Below are positions 33,201 through 45,460 of a DNA stretch of 64,000 nucleotides, in pieces. The stretch comes from Nymphaea colorata. Its lineage: Eukaryota; Streptophyta; Magnoliopsida; Nymphaeales; Nymphaeaceae. The DNA is taken from contig NC_045144.1 of NCBI RefSeq assembly GCF_008831285.2, positions 1,736,001 to 1,800,000 on the forward strand, given 5' to 3'. The notes beneath the pieces are model-generated. The model saw nothing but the letters and a program-made list of their open reading frames with translations, was not told the DNA's origin and searched no databases. Position 1 is the first letter of the stretch. Each line of letters begins with the position of its first letter. The position numbers were made by a program, and so were the translations under genes.

Positions 33201-33618
33201 TTATATTTTATTAAGCCAGTCATATTGTGCGTCTGGTTTAATAATTTCTGTTTCTATCAGATGGAAGAAATAAAAAATATTCCAAATGTAGTTTCATCGA
33301 AAGGGTATGTTAATCGAGCCTTAAACGAGCTCGATAAGGATATGAGTAATAATCGAGCTCACGAGCTTTAGTCGAGCTTCACGTATTCGAGCCTTAGTCG
33401 AGCTCACGGTCGAGCTCAAGCTCAACAAGTATGGATGACTCAAGTAAACGAGCTTAATCGAGCCGAGCTCGAGCTCGACAATTGACTATGGAGTCGAGTT
33501 CGAGCTAGGATAGTCGAGCTATAATCGAGTTCGAGCCGAGTCGAGCTCATGTCTTACTTAGTCGAGTCGAGTTCGAGCTGACCGAGCTCAGGCTCGACTC
33601 GGCTCGTGTTCAGCCCTA
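30282..33618 (+). mobile_element. hAT element, 3,337 bp, with perfect 8-bp target duplication
   Basis: The left end is TAGGGCTGCACAACGAG; the right end on the reverse strand is TAGGGCTGAACACGAGCC. Flanks CAGGGGAG at 30274-30281 and 33619-33626 are identical. Long subterminal arrays of the GAGCTCGA/CTCGACTC kind fill 30290-30450 and 33310-33600. Ends and an 8-bp duplication indicate hAT. The interior has a CT-rich leader (30540-30880), a short start-like ATGGCTGCCTCAAG at 31489 that soon hits a stop, and importin-like exons. No full transposase is seen, so it is a non-autonomous carrier of gene fragments. Confidence 0.85.
32375..32608 (+). pseudogene. Importin-9-like exons captured in the hAT element
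   Basis: Two small exons with sound splice signals. Exon 32375-32422, between TTCTGCAG and GTAATGG, reads LFEFFLTIVGDRKLNK. Exon 32540-32608, between TCTCCAG and GTAGGT, reads VVQGNVKELL...AFLQTTEEQ. The order, spacing and residues follow the HEAT-repeat nuclear import receptor importin-9 (LFEFL-TIV, GNV-ELVY, AFLQ-TEQQ), from memory of that family. A third piece near 32751 (VWDAVTG) fits poorly and ends in a stop. Only about 40 residues of a roughly 1,000-residue protein are present, so it cannot be functional. Confidence 0.65.
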
Positions 33619-33626
33619 CAGGGGAG

Positions 33627-34400
33627 GCAACCGCTAAACCCCTTTTATTTCTATTATTATTTAATATTCTAAAAAAATATCAAGGCAAGGGTCTAATAGC
33701 CAGACAAATGTGGTTGCTAGATATTGCTAATTATGTCTTCTAGTTTTCTTCTTTAAGTAATTAGTTATTTCAATGGGTTTGGTTCTAGTTAAGCATACCA
33801 CTTAATTTCCCAAATAATTCTAAACAATATTCCCTTAGGAATATAAAAATTTTTTGGTTTCACTAAGCATTTCCAATACTAAGAAATACTTCAGGTTTGC
33901 AATATTCAAAACTTGCTATGCAAGGATAATTTGGTCGATATACACCAATAGAATAGTTGTTCCTATGCATAGATTTAAGTGATTGAAACATGAAGCGATC
34001 AGCAAAAATCTTGTTAAAACCAATTTCATTAGAAGCAATACTATTAAACCGTGGAATTCAATTGGGCACAACATGCTTCTACTTGATCATCTAAATTTTT
34101 TTTAGAAAAAAGGTTCACCTGTATAGCCACCGCTATTTGCCCCCAGGCCTCCACTAGTGGCCAGTACTATTAGCTATATTGTTTCTTTTTGTCACCAGTA
34201 TAGATCTCTACCAATGCTACCAACATGGTTTTGCTCACTGTTGTAAATTTATACTGCTGGTATTCTGGACCGGGATTTAGCGAACCGCTGGTGGCCTCTA
34301 CCAGTGACTCTCATCACTAGTATAAATCTAAACTCGTGCTATAGATCTTCAATCAAAAAGCTATAGCAGTGATTTTCCAAGCTAGCAAGTTATCCAGAAT
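33627..34400. other. No gene; CACTA-like patch at 34100-34400
   Basis: 33627-34100 is AT-rich with nothing recognised. 34100-34400 has repeated short motifs such as CACTAGTATAAATC, GTCACCAGTATAG and GCTATAGCAGTGATTTT, again resembling CACTA subterminal arrays. Confidence 0.35.
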
Positions 34401-34778
34401 GCACCACATCTATGCCTTTGCTTGACTACTTGTTTTATCTGGTTTGACGCAGTATACTATTGGTTGGGTTAGAAACTGTACAATTTGGTTGGTGCTCCCG
34501 AATGCTTCATCTGTCTCGTCATTGTTTAGCCAATGAGTCAGTAGAACTGTTTCCTATATGCCGAAAGTCCCAGTGGAATGATGAAAGGAATCATTGTATG
34601 TTATGATGGGCAAATGAAGGACTTGAGACCTGATGCTGGATTAGCTCAGATACTGCTTCTTTGGCTGATGCTGCTGTTCCTAACAATGCTGAGGCAATTT
34701 CATTTCATTTGAGCAGATAACTGGTGTTCGCATCATCGACAACCTAACAGGACCCTTAGTATGCAGTCACGTAATAAT

Positions 34779-35763
34779 CTCGGTTTAGCACTATCCATGC
34801 AAAATAAAGGAGGAATAGGCATTTGTCTCCCTTCACTGCCGGGGTCCAGTGGATATTTAGCGGTCCTCAAGTATTTGGAAGTTGCAGGACCTTGATGGTA
34901 TTCAGAACATGCCAGTATGGTTTATTCTAATATTGGTGCTAACAGGAGGCCCACAACCAATGTATTCTAGCTTCTATGTGCGATCATCCGTGTCTTCCTT
35001 AAACTTGCACGAACACAAGTATGCTTTATTCTAGTAGTGGTGCTAACAAGAGGCCCACAACCATTGTAATCTAGCTTCTATGTGTGATCAGCCGTGTCTT
35101 CTTTAAACTTGCACGAACACAATCATATTGTTGTGCTGCATCATAATCTCCATGTATACTCTCGAACAGAAGAAATTACCTTACCTTGGATGGTCCCCTT
35201 GAGCCAAAAGGACCAGTTGTTATAATAAAAAAATAGTTGTGTAGGAGCACCATTAATTAAGATCTTAATTTAAATTATAAGAGGTGAGCAGCTTGTTCAC
35301 GCATATGTTTTCTTGCTCAAACGATGAATAGGATCGAAGCTGCCAAGAGAACACCTCCTGTGGAGGTTACAATCCTCACAATTCTCCAAAAACCTCTTCC
35401 ATTGTTCCCTGCAGTTAATTAACCGTTTTCGATAGTTTTATTAAAACCGTATCCAATAGATGGATGAATGCTTTCAAACATGAACTAGAAATCATGAAGG
35501 ACAAATTTGGAGTATGGCTATAAGACGATCACTGTATCTCATGAAAGAAACTACAAGTGTTTGGCTGGTCAGACTATACCTTTTTCACGACATTTGAATG
35601 CATTAAAAACTTCATTTTTTTTTGCCTTTGGTCGACTGAAAATTAGATTTCAATGAACTTATTTCGAAGTTATTGAACGTAGATGATGAAAATATAATCA
35701 CCTAACCAAAATCTGCTGAACCATTAACAAGCTAAAATGTGTGGCCTTGGCTGTGGAAAAAAC
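34779..35763. repeat. Direct duplication unit A
   Basis: Aligns along its length to 36090-36944, from TTTAGCACTATC to GGCTGTGGAAAA, with scattered substitutions and small indels. Includes AAAATAAAGGAGGAAT, CCAAAAACCTCTTCCATTGT and TTTGGAGTATGGCTATAAGA. It contains a further ~104-bp tandem duplication at about 34915-35122. No convincing coding frame. Confidence 0.8.
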
Positions 35764-35829
35764 CTGTCTCGTGAGTCATACCATTACATCATGTGATATT
35801 GCAATTTGGAAAGGTAGATTTTTTTTTTA

Positions 35830-36085
35830 TCAAAGCTTGTAAGCGTTGTTTTGAGGGCATAAAATATATTTGTTGGGGTTTCTGGGATGCCATCACTATG
35901 AAACTTGATGATTACAACCAGTAGATATCTATACCTGTGATAATAAAAACCGGTCAAGATTCCACTGCTAGTGCCTGCTTTTACTGTGAAGGCTAAGTCA
36001 CCGGTTAGACCTATAACGGTGGTTTACGCAACTAATATATGCTCGAATATCTATAGGGGTGTACTTTGTCACCGGTGGATGCTAG
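35830..36085. repeat. CACTA-like patch between the duplicated units
   Basis: Homologous to 22238-22360 next to the Ogre-like LTR, and has CACCGGTTAGACCTATAACG and GGTGGTTTACG-type motifs. It separates units A and B. Confidence 0.4.
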
Positions 36086-36089
36086 AATA

Positions 36090-36944
36090 GCTCGGTAGTT
36101 TAGCACTATCAACACAAAATAAAGGAGGAATGGGCATTCATCTCCCTTCGCTGCTGGGATCCATTGGATATTTAATGGTCCTCGAGTATTGGGAAATTTG
36201 TAGGGCCATGGAAGGTATTCAGAACATGCCACCCACAAACGTCGTCATCTAGCTTCTATGTGCGATCAGCCATGTCTTCTTCAAACCTGCATGAACACAA
36301 TCATATTGTTGCACTGCATCACAAACGCCATGTATACTCCCGAATAGAAGAAATCACCTTAGCAGGAACAACACCAAACTTTGATGGTCCCCTTGATCCG
36401 AAAGGACCAGTGGTTATAAATTAATTATGTTAGCACTATTAATTAAGATCTAACTTAAATTATGAGATAATGTCAGCATCATGTTTACCCATGTGTTTTC
36501 TTGCTCAAACGGTGAATAGAATACAAGCTGCCAAGAGAGGACCTCGCATGGAGCTTACAATCGTCATAATTCTCCAAAAACCTCTTCCATTGTTCCCTAT
36601 ATTTAATTAACAGTTTTAGATAGATTATTAAGATCCGTAGCCAATAGAAGGATGAATGTTTTCAAACATTAGCTGGAAATCATGAAGGACGAATTTGGAG
36701 TATGGCTATAAGATGGTCACTCATGAAAGAAACCACTCTTATTTGGCTGGTCAAATTATGCTTTTTTCACGGCACTTGAATGCATTAAAAACTTCGTTTT
36801 TTGCCTTCGGTCGATTGAAAATTAGAATTCATTGAATTTCTTTCGAAGTTATTGAATGTAGATTATGAATAAATAATCATATAAACCAAAACGTACTCAA
36901 CTTCTGACAAGCTAAACAGTGTGGCTTAGGCTGTGGAAAAGAAG
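36090..36944. repeat. Direct duplication unit B
   Basis: Second copy of the unit at 34779-35763, lacking the extra ~104-bp internal duplicate. Period between units is about 1.2-1.3 kb. Confidence 0.8.
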
Positions 36945-37829
36945 AAGAAGACGGAAGGCCAATTCTTTGAGGCCAGCAAAGAGGTTTGAAAGATCTAGTG
37001 CCGATTTAGCTGCATGGAGTCTATGTTCCTCTCATTTGCTGTTCTAACTTTAGTGCAAATTGTATTTTTGTTTCAGGAATCCAAAGTACTCCCTCAAGGG
37101 AAGAAGGACAATCAGAAGACTATTTATTGTCAAGTTGTCAATGCGTTGACAAACTTTAATGTGTTTGGTGGAATACAAGACTGCCACTAGACAGAAATTG
37201 TTTCCTCTTAATATACATGCTCTTGCAAGTTTTACTTTTCCTTTTATACATCATAATATTTTTCCTGGGAAAATTGTATGTGTATTTAGGAGATAGCATG
37301 TATTATGATGCAATATAAAACTGAAGAGCGTTCTCTCTGAGACGGATCAAAAGATAATAATGTCTTGTTAGCAAGTTTCATTTTCTTTTTATGCATATAT
37401 TATCTTTCCTTTGCTTATGTTGACTTTCTTGTGTGTTATGTTTTATTTCCTCCTAAAATAACTGACATGGGCAGGTAATATGGAAACACATGTTTGAAGA
37501 ATGAATTCCTTATTTTTGGTGATGAAGGATAAGTGGATTGTGTGAAAATAATGTGAAATGTGATGCTTTTTTCCTTCTTTCAGCAGTTCATAGGATATCT
37601 TGACATAGTGCTTGGCATTTCTGTTCACCAACAACAATTTCATTTTTCTTGCTACACTGGTGCATAGAAGTGAGACTCAGCCTTGTTTGCTCTTTTTCTG
37701 GCATGATGTAATGTGGGTCATTATTCTGCAACAGTTTGTAAGGCTTTATTTATCAGTCAGGACATCGATCAAAGCTAGACACGTTGATTTGTTTTTCTCA
37801 TGAGGTGCTTCTTTTTTGTAAATAGCTCA

Positions 37830-38145
37830 TTCCTCCCTCGTCTAAACGAGCTAAACCAGTCAATGTCTAAACGAGCTAAACGAGTCAACTAAACGAGCTA
37901 AACTAGTCAATGTCTAAACGAGCTAAACGAGTCAACTCAACGAGCTAAACGAATTAAATAAGTTAAACGAGTCAAATGAGTTAATCGAGCTGAGTTCGAG
38001 CTCGACTTTGTCTAGTCGAGTCGAGCTCGAGCTTGTTTTAAGAAGCTCGAATCGAGCTCGAGTCGAGTTCGAGCTCGAGTAATTTTAGCCGAGCCGAGTT
38101 CGAGCTGGCCAAGCTCGGGCTCGGCTCGGCTCGTGTGCAGCCCTA
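37830..38145. mobile_element. Right end of a second hAT element of the 30282 family
   Basis: CTAAACGAGCTAAACGAGTC repeats lead into GAGCTCGAGTCGAG arrays and end GTGCAGCCCTA at 38145, the same terminus as the element ending at 33618. No TAGGGCTG left end with a matching flank (GCGGCGCA) was found upstream, so this copy is truncated or rearranged. 36945-37830 holds no recognised gene; an open stretch at 37079-37190 is bounded by a TTTCAG acceptor but is not recognised. Confidence 0.6.
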
Positions 38146-38247
38146 GCGGCGCATGCCTCTTGTGCGCCCACCCACTTATCGCTCATGTCTCTCTCTCGGT
38201 GCCGCCTACCCTTCTCATCATTTAGGTCTCTCTCTCTTTCTACTTTC

Positions 38248-38379
38248 TATCATATAGTTATATTTTTGTTTTTGTTGGTAGAATTTAACTAATGTTAAAT
38301 GAAATCTCTCTTTCCATTGTTTATCATATAGTTATATTTTTGTTTTTGTTGGTAGAATTTAACTAATGTTAAATGAAAT
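38248..38379. repeat. Exact tandem duplication, 74-bp period
   Basis: A stretch of about 58 bp, TATCATATAGTTATATTTTT through AATGTTAAATGAAAT, occurs twice without change, at about 38248 and 38322. Identity implies a recent duplication or misassembly. 38380-40590 shows no gene or clear element. Confidence 0.85.
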
Positions 38380-40627
38380 AAGTGGATGTTGGATTTATTG
38401 ATGATTGTGTGATGAATTAATCGTGGAATTTACTAAATGTTGGTTAAAATGGTAGAATTTAGTGAATTGATTAAACTTGTAGCCATTGAATGAAATAGGT
38501 GCTCCAGTAAGTACATTGTTTAAATAAATGAAAGTAATGCTTTTCTATCTTTTGCAATACTTAAAAGGTAAACTAGTTAATAACCGCTACATACATTTTT
38601 TGTCAGCACAACAAATGGTAGAACATCATTGTCCATCTCTCTCTCTCTTTCTCTCCCTTTTAACTGTCCTTTTATGGTTTATGACTTGCTCATTTCAAGA
38701 CAATCAGAGTAGGGGTACATCAAGAATGTTTAGGCATTCGAGGCCCGTTCAAGGATGGATTTACGAGAAAAAAGACATTCTTAGCAACAAGACATTTATG
38801 AGAAAAACATCAGATTTTCTTTTTGTTTAGTGTAACAAACAACACAAGCAATAAAATGAAAAAATTTTTCTTCTTGATCACATTTTCTCAATAAAAGTAA
38901 AAAATGCAAATTCCTTGCCGTCAACATGGATCACTTGCTTCAACTTTTCACATATTTTTCACAAATCTCGTGTATATTAAAAAGTACTAGCAAAAACAAA
39001 TATCTTACACTCATGATATTTATTATGTCATGTCCTTTTGATGGACTTGGACTCAGTGACCTTTTCTTTCCAGCTTACACGAGAACTCTAATGTCTTGTT
39101 ACATCTAAACCTCATTCATGCATAATACAGATATCTCTACATGACATCTCAGAGTAGCAAGAAGTTATGTTCTGTCTTCAAGGTCTACCTCCTTATATGG
39201 TCTTCAGGTAACTTGTACATAACATAAGTCCTACAAATTTACTAACTGTATCATCCCATTTATCGAACATACTTGATTAAATACTTGTTTGATCCTCAAC
39301 TGCTCTATTATTTCTTGGCACGATCTGGATTATAGTAATCCTCCTCACTTAATATGTGTCAACCGTCTCATTATTAGGAATGCTCCAACATCTAGGCTTG
39401 TAAAGATGACATATATATGTATTTAAGCATGCACTAATATGATATATGTATTTATTCTATGCCTGTATCAATGGCCAAAATCCTCAAACGTATTGCCTAC
39501 CTGTCTCAATCGATGGAGCTGGCTGAGTAAATGAACCAGTATAGACCCAATAAGTAGTTGTCTATTACTACTAAGTCCTCGAGAATGAAGGTACCTCCAG
39601 CTTATTCTTTGGCTAGAATTATCATTGAATAATGGTAGTACAAAAACTAAAGAATAAATGACTTCAATTCTTATCAGCTTCTACTAACAAACGCATCATT
39701 GATTTATTCATCCATTTAGCATGCATGTGCATGATGGCAATCATCCTTGACTTCTCCTGTCCATTGGTACAAGGTCCCATCATTACTGCCACCTTTAAAG
39801 TCTACCAATTCCTATCTTGGGATCAAATCAATTTTTCTTCAAAATTATAGTAATTCAACTTCTCAAGTTCAACTATCCAAAAACCAATGCCTAATTCCAA
39901 TGTCAATTTTGCAACTAAAACAATAGTCCCAATGCAAATCTTCAAAACTGCTAGAATTCAAAAGAATTTTGGAACAAAATTTTAAACTAATTCAAGTTTT
40001 CAATCGAAATCCCAACCAATCTTCAAAATTGCCATAATTTGAAAGAATTTGTGATCAATTCACAATCTCTGATGCAAACAAATTCAAGTTTTTGATTATT
40101 AAAATTGAATTTCAAATTTTTATTCAAGTTCAAAAGTAACTTTGAAACCCAAATCCAATTTCTACACATTCATATAAGAGAACCATTAATTAAATAACCT
40201 ATACATCAATCCGTAGAGTGAAGTGCATGGGTTCCAATAGAATGTCCTATATGATGCTGCAAATATTTCACCAGCAGCTTTACACTTTGCTGCATTATCT
40301 ATAATAAATTGCATAACATTCTCCAGCTTAACTTCTTGTATAATTTTATCAAAAAAATCTTACAAAAAACATAGTAGTCATAAGAGTATCATAAAAATCA
40401 ATGGATTTTAAGAACATTGTACTTAAAGAAGCAATATGCAAGGAAGTTTACCAATCGCAACACCTGAAGTCACTTTAATCCTGGTACTTTCAAAGCCACG
40501 GGCCGAGACTCACCTCCTAAACCAAATGACCCTCCAATATTGGTGGGCTTTTCCTTTCTTGCAATTTAAGTTGATGCCCTTTTTATTTTTTTTTTCAGGT
40601 GTGTTTTTTTTTTAATAGCTATGAGGT

Positions 40628-40990
40628 CAGCCCAACTCTCTCTCTCTCTCTCTCTCTCGGCCCGCCCGTCTGCTCCCACCCGTCTCTCTCACCCGCCTGT
40701 CTGCCTCGCCCACCCGTCTTCTCCTACCCGTCTCTCTCGCCCACCCGTGTTCTCACCTCTCGCCTGCCCCGTCTCTCTCGCACGCCAGTTCCTCACCTCC
40801 CGCCCATTTCTCACCTCCCGGTCGTCTCTCTCGTCTGCCCGTCTGCTCACCTCACCTCCCGTCTCCCCACTTCCCAACCGGTGCTCACCTCCCTTCTGTC
40901 TCTCTCGACCACCCGTCCGCGCACCATCCATCTCCTCACCTCCCCTCTTATCCCGCAGGCTAGTAGTGTTTGCTCACCTCCCACCTTCCA
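40628..40990 (+). repeat. Pyrimidine-rich tract (CT run and CCCGTCTCT-like repeats)
   Basis: Begins with a CTCTCT run and continues with irregular repeats of CACCCGTCTCTCTCGCCC type, almost free of A. Open frames here on both strands are due to composition. It could be the 5' region of the LINE that follows. Confidence 0.6.
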
Positions 40991-41749
40991 CTGTCCTCCC
41001 CTCGATGCAGTGGGAGCCTGTGGGGCGTTTGAAAATGAAGGTGTCTGATCGGGGGCATCTCTTCTCTTTTTGGAGCTTAGCGGTAACTGTTCGATGAAAT
41101 GTCTGTTACAACTTGTGGGAGCATTTTATTAGTTGACCGGTCCTCTTTCGGTGCCTTGCTATCACGTTGTGCTAAGTTGTGTCTCACCAGCCTACGGGAC
41201 CGTGCTCAGCTTAGGCTTTGAGCGGGTCCGGATGCAGCTGCCTTGGCAGTGGGTGGGCACACACGTGTGGTTGGCTTCGTTGCTTTGGACCAACCACTTT
41301 GCTCTTGCACTAGGTTGATGTCAAGGCCATCCTCCCTCCTCCTCCGCCTTTGCGACCGCTGAAAGGGGGCTTGGGTTGGTGGTACCAATCTTTGTGGTAT
41401 CAAGCCGAGTAAACCCCAACCCCTTAATCGGTTACTTTGTCATGCTGTAGTCAGTTTTCTATGCTCGCCTGAGGGGGTCCGTCAGGCAGGCTTTGGCGTT
41501 GTCTTTTAGTTGGCAGTCTACCATCTTCAGTTGTGTCTTCACCAGCTCGCTTCAGCTGCAAGACGCTCGCGGCCTCCTCCATACATTCCTCCCACTTGCA
41601 TGTTGTTGGTTTCTCCTTTTGCAGATGGGTGATTGTTCCTTGCGGCCTAGGCTCCCCAACGTGGTCTCCGTTGGCAGGCTGGCCCCCTCACCTTGGTGTG
41701 TCCCCTTTTTCCGTCGTGCTTTCAGGCTTCGTCACCTTCTTCGGTCTGT

Positions 41750-42941
41750 TGTTTTTATCCGCATCAGATGGGGCCAGTGGTGGTGTGAGAGGTGTGCTAC
41801 CTTAAACGGTCGTTGGGCCGGCACATGTTCTCGTTGTCGTTTTCTTGCTTGTCATAATGATCCGTGACTTTTTGGTTGGCGGCATGGCTTTGCTGTGGTT
41901 GCTTCCTCCTTTTGCGTCCTGGTTCCTCTGCTAGCTGCTCCTCTGTCACCTGCTTCGGATGCTAGCGCTATTTTCTTTGCCTTTATCAGGCCCCCTTCGC
42001 CTGGGCCTACTTTTCCTGGCACATGGGGTTCGCCCTTCTCGATAGAGGTCCCGCAGATCTTCAACCCAGGTGGTCTATCGCACCAGTGTTTGTCGCTTGC
42101 CGAGCTCCCGCGTCGCAGCTCCCGCCCTTGCTTCCCTCACCGCTGGAGCTAGCCTCGCCTTCTCCATGGAGTTCTGCCTGCTCTATCACGCTCCTCTGAG
42201 GTACCTTGCTTGCCCCTTCCTTTTTCTTCGTTGCGAGCTGGGGGTGCTGCTTGTTGCTCATGCTGATCTTGGCATCACCCAGTCCTTTACTCCGTCACAG
42301 TCGTCTGCCCGCCCGTTTGCAGGGGGTCGTCCACTTGAGTTAGTTGTTGTTGCTCGCTCTTTTTCGACTAGCGTATCATCACCCCCAGTCAGGCCATGTC
42401 CCTCTGTTGCCTGTTCCTTGCTATTTACCGTGTTACCGGTCCCCCTCTACCCCCTCTACCACCCAGGACCCCCTCCTTTGCCCATCTGCTCTGTTTTTCT
42501 TATGTTTTGTTTGGCTGCAGCTTTACCACCGACTTGCCTTCCCTGCATGTACTGCTCTCCGGACTCAGTCGCGGCTGTCCTCGCAACCCCGCCTGCCTAC
42601 CCCTCCCCCCTATTAGCCTTGTCCCCACCTACTTCCCTTGTGTTGACACTTTTTCCCCTACCCTGCGTCCTGATTCTGCATCCACCACTACCCCCTCGCC
42701 CTCCCCTCTCTCTCCTGCTCGGTTGCTTGACCCCACCATTGGACCTACTGTTTGTCCCCTCCTACCCGATAGCTTGCTTCCTGTCCCACCCTTGTTAGAT
42801 GTTGAGTTAGGCATCTCCCTTCTAGATGCGCTTGCCGCTCTTAAGGTCTCTCTCCCGCGGGAGCAACTTGATATTCTGCGATCTTCTTTTGTTGCTGTTG
42901 TTGCGCCGACCTCCCACTTTATCCTTGCTAGGTTGCGGTGA
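41750..42941 (+). pseudogene. LINE ORF1 remnant
   Basis: A cysteine cluster (TCSRCRFLACHND, 41826-41865, then a stop) resembles a decayed zinc knuckle. A Pro/Ser-rich stretch then runs to RSSFVAVVAP near 42900, just before the endonuclease. Position and composition fit LINE ORF1, but the identification is weak. Confidence 0.35.
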
Positions 42942-43033
42942 GAATTGCGTAGGATTGGGGCTTCCGCAGCCTCCATCCTCCCTTCCGGTGCTGCTAGGAC
43001 GGCCAGGCGTACGTCGCTTCGCGTGGTTTCCCC

Positions 43034-43816
43034 ATGAGGGTTGCGTGTTAGAATGTACGGGGCCTGAGTGCCATTTATCGACGTAGATATCTCTCCTCTT
43101 AGGTCCGCCAGCATGGACCTTCAGTGCTTATTGTGGTTGAGACCAAGCTGTCTATGGTCTCTCATGCTTGTATTCGTACTCTGTTGCGTCAACCGTCCTT
43201 TGGGTTCGTACCAGCTAATGGGGCCGCTGGCGGCGTCCTGCTCGCCTGGTCTCCGCCTCTTACTGTGGTTGTTGTGCATGTTGGTAGGTACACTGTCTCA
43301 GCTTCTCTTAATGGTCTCTGGCCCAGTGACTCGGTCTTAGTTACTGCAGTATATGACCCTTGTGTTGGGGCTTTGCGCGACCAGCTGTGGGCTGAGCTGT
43401 ATCATGCTCGTCAACTTGCTTCTTTGCCTTGGCTTTTGGTAGGGGACTTCAATTATTTGCTTAGCCCTGCTGACTCTTCCTCCCCTATCACTTCTGGTCC
43501 ATCTATGTTTGCGTTTCGTTCGTTCCTCGAAGAGTTCGCTTTCTTTGACGTGCCTTTGAGTAATGGTAAGTTTACTTTGCCTAATAATAAGAATCATCCC
43601 ATTCTTCGTAGGTTGGACCGTGTCTTCCTCTCGCTTGAGTTGTTCTCTGTTTTTCCTTCGTCCTCCTTGGTTCTAGGACCGAGGCACTTGTCTGATCATG
43701 CTCCGCTGCTCCTCTCCCTTCTTCGGGGTAGGGCTGCTACCGGGCGTGCTAGGTTCCGTTTTGAGCTTTGGTGGCTTCGTGACGAATCATTTGTGGCTGC
43801 GGTCCATAAATGGTAG
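43034..43816 (+). pseudogene. LINE ORF2 endonuclease domain
   Basis: The ATG at 43034 starts MRVAC, then a stop, then NVRGLSA. VVETKLS follows, then LLVGDFNYLL near 43440 and LSDHAPLLLSL near 43690, which mark the apurinic-endonuclease fold that nicks target DNA. Another stop follows near 43108; the stretch 43124-43816 is open for 230 codons. Catalytic Glu, Asp-Asn and Asp-His are visible. Confidence 0.85.
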
Positions 43817-44299
43817 GATCGTATCGTTAATGGTAGGTGGGCTGCTTTCAGGCTCTCGTGGAAGTTGCATTCCATCAGGAGGGAGGTCATTGCCTGGAAA
43901 TGCATTTTCTGAAGCGACAAATTTTTTGAGGTGACTGTTTGGGATGAGAAGATCATGTCCCTCCAGTCTTTAGACAATGTTTCTACGGATCAGTCTTCCT
44001 GTCTCCTTTGTCTCCAGTGTATTGCTCAGGAGTGGCGGATTAGGGAACCCATCGATTGGCAGCAGTGTTCTAGGATGGGTTGGCTTTCGTGTGGAGTCCA
44101 AAACTCTAGATTCTTTCACTTGGTCGCCTCTCAAAGGTGCCGCTAGACGTTGCTCCAGTCCATGGTTGTCGAGCACAGGGTTGTTCTTGGTGATGGCATT
44201 CTCCCGACTTTGACCACTTATTTTCGTGATTTATACTCTAGCCTCTTCGCTTATGTGCCCCGTTGCTGGACTTTCACCTCTCATCCCTCTTCGTCTCGT

Positions 44300-45460
44300 G
44301 TGCGATTTCTCTTGAGCGGCCCTTCCTGCACCAATAGGTCAAGAATGCTCTCTGGGCCCTTAGCTCTGGTAAGGCGCCTGACATTGATGGTTTCCCTATT
44401 GAATTTTTTTCGCACCTTTTGAGAGGCTTATAGCGCTAATGTGTTTTGAGTTTTGTGATGAATTTGCTTCCAACTCCGTTTTTCTTAAAGAATTTAATCA
44501 AACCACTGCGTTTTGGTGCCTAAGCGTCCTAACCCTACGGACGTCACTCACTTTCACCCGATTTTCATTTTAGGCACACCTTACAAAATTATTGCTAGTT
44601 GCTTTCGTTACGGCTTGCGGCTGTTATGCCTGCTATCATTAACCCCTTTCAGGTTGCTTTTATAAAGGGTCGGCGTTTGCAGGATGCTGTTGTCCTGGCC
44701 AATGAGGTTGTTCACTTCCTATACTGTCTGCGTCTTTCTTCATTCATCCTTAAGTTAGACATCTCTAAGGCTTTTGATTCAGTTAGTTGGGACTCACTAG
44801 CCTTGCTTTTGGTCCGTCGTTTAGGCAGTTGATCATTTCACTTGTCATTGGGGCCCAATTAGTAGTCTCCTTCAATGGGTTGTGTGGTGATTTCATTTGT
44901 CTTGGTCGTGGCCTCCGTCAGGGTTGTCCGTTATCGCCGTTGCTCTTCAACTTAGTTGTCGAGTGTTTTTCTGCTTTATTTCATCTCGCTGCGGTTGTAG
45001 GCTTCCTCACACCGCATTCACTCCCCCACTTACAGGCCTTCTCCACCTTTCAATATGTTGACGACTTTCTCCTGTTTGGCACTGCTTCCCACCAACAGAT
45101 TGTTAGAACTTGCTTATCTTTCAGGTTTTTGAGCTCATCTCGGGTCTTTCTATTAATTCTTTTAAATGTCACCTTTCCCTCATTCACGCAGATCTCGCTA
45201 TGGTGCTTCTTGCGGAAGCTTGCTTTGGGTGTAAAGTTGTTAGCCTGCCTATGGACTACTTGGGTCTTTAGATTACGTTGTCGCTTCTTGCATCCTCCAT
45301 TTGGAATGGAGTGGAGCAGAAGCTTGTTGATCGCCTCCAGTGTTGGCAGGGAAAGCTGCTTTCTCTTCCAGGTCATATTATTCTTACTAAGCAGTGTCTT
45401 GCGTCTGTTCTCCTCCATAGTCTGGCATTCTTTCGACCTCATGTGGCTGTTCTGAAAAGG
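44300..45460 (+). pseudogene. LINE ORF2 reverse transcriptase
   Basis: SGKAPDIDGFPIEFF (44370), INPFQVAFIKGRRLQDAVVL (44638), LDISKAFDSVSW (44755), GLRQGCPLSPLLFNLV (44912) and the catalytic FQYVDDFLLF (45050) appear in order. At least three frame changes and stops separate them. This order is diagnostic of non-LTR RT. Confidence 0.9.

Noticed and set aside
40599-41097. Pro/Ser/Leu-rich open frames of 80-158 codons on both strands
   Set aside because: Caused by the near absence of A in a pyrimidine-rich tract, which removes stop codons.
42070-42798. 242-codon open frame as a membrane protein
   Set aside because: Hydrophobic look comes from C/T-rich codons; it overlaps the LINE ORF1 region in another frame and has no family signature.
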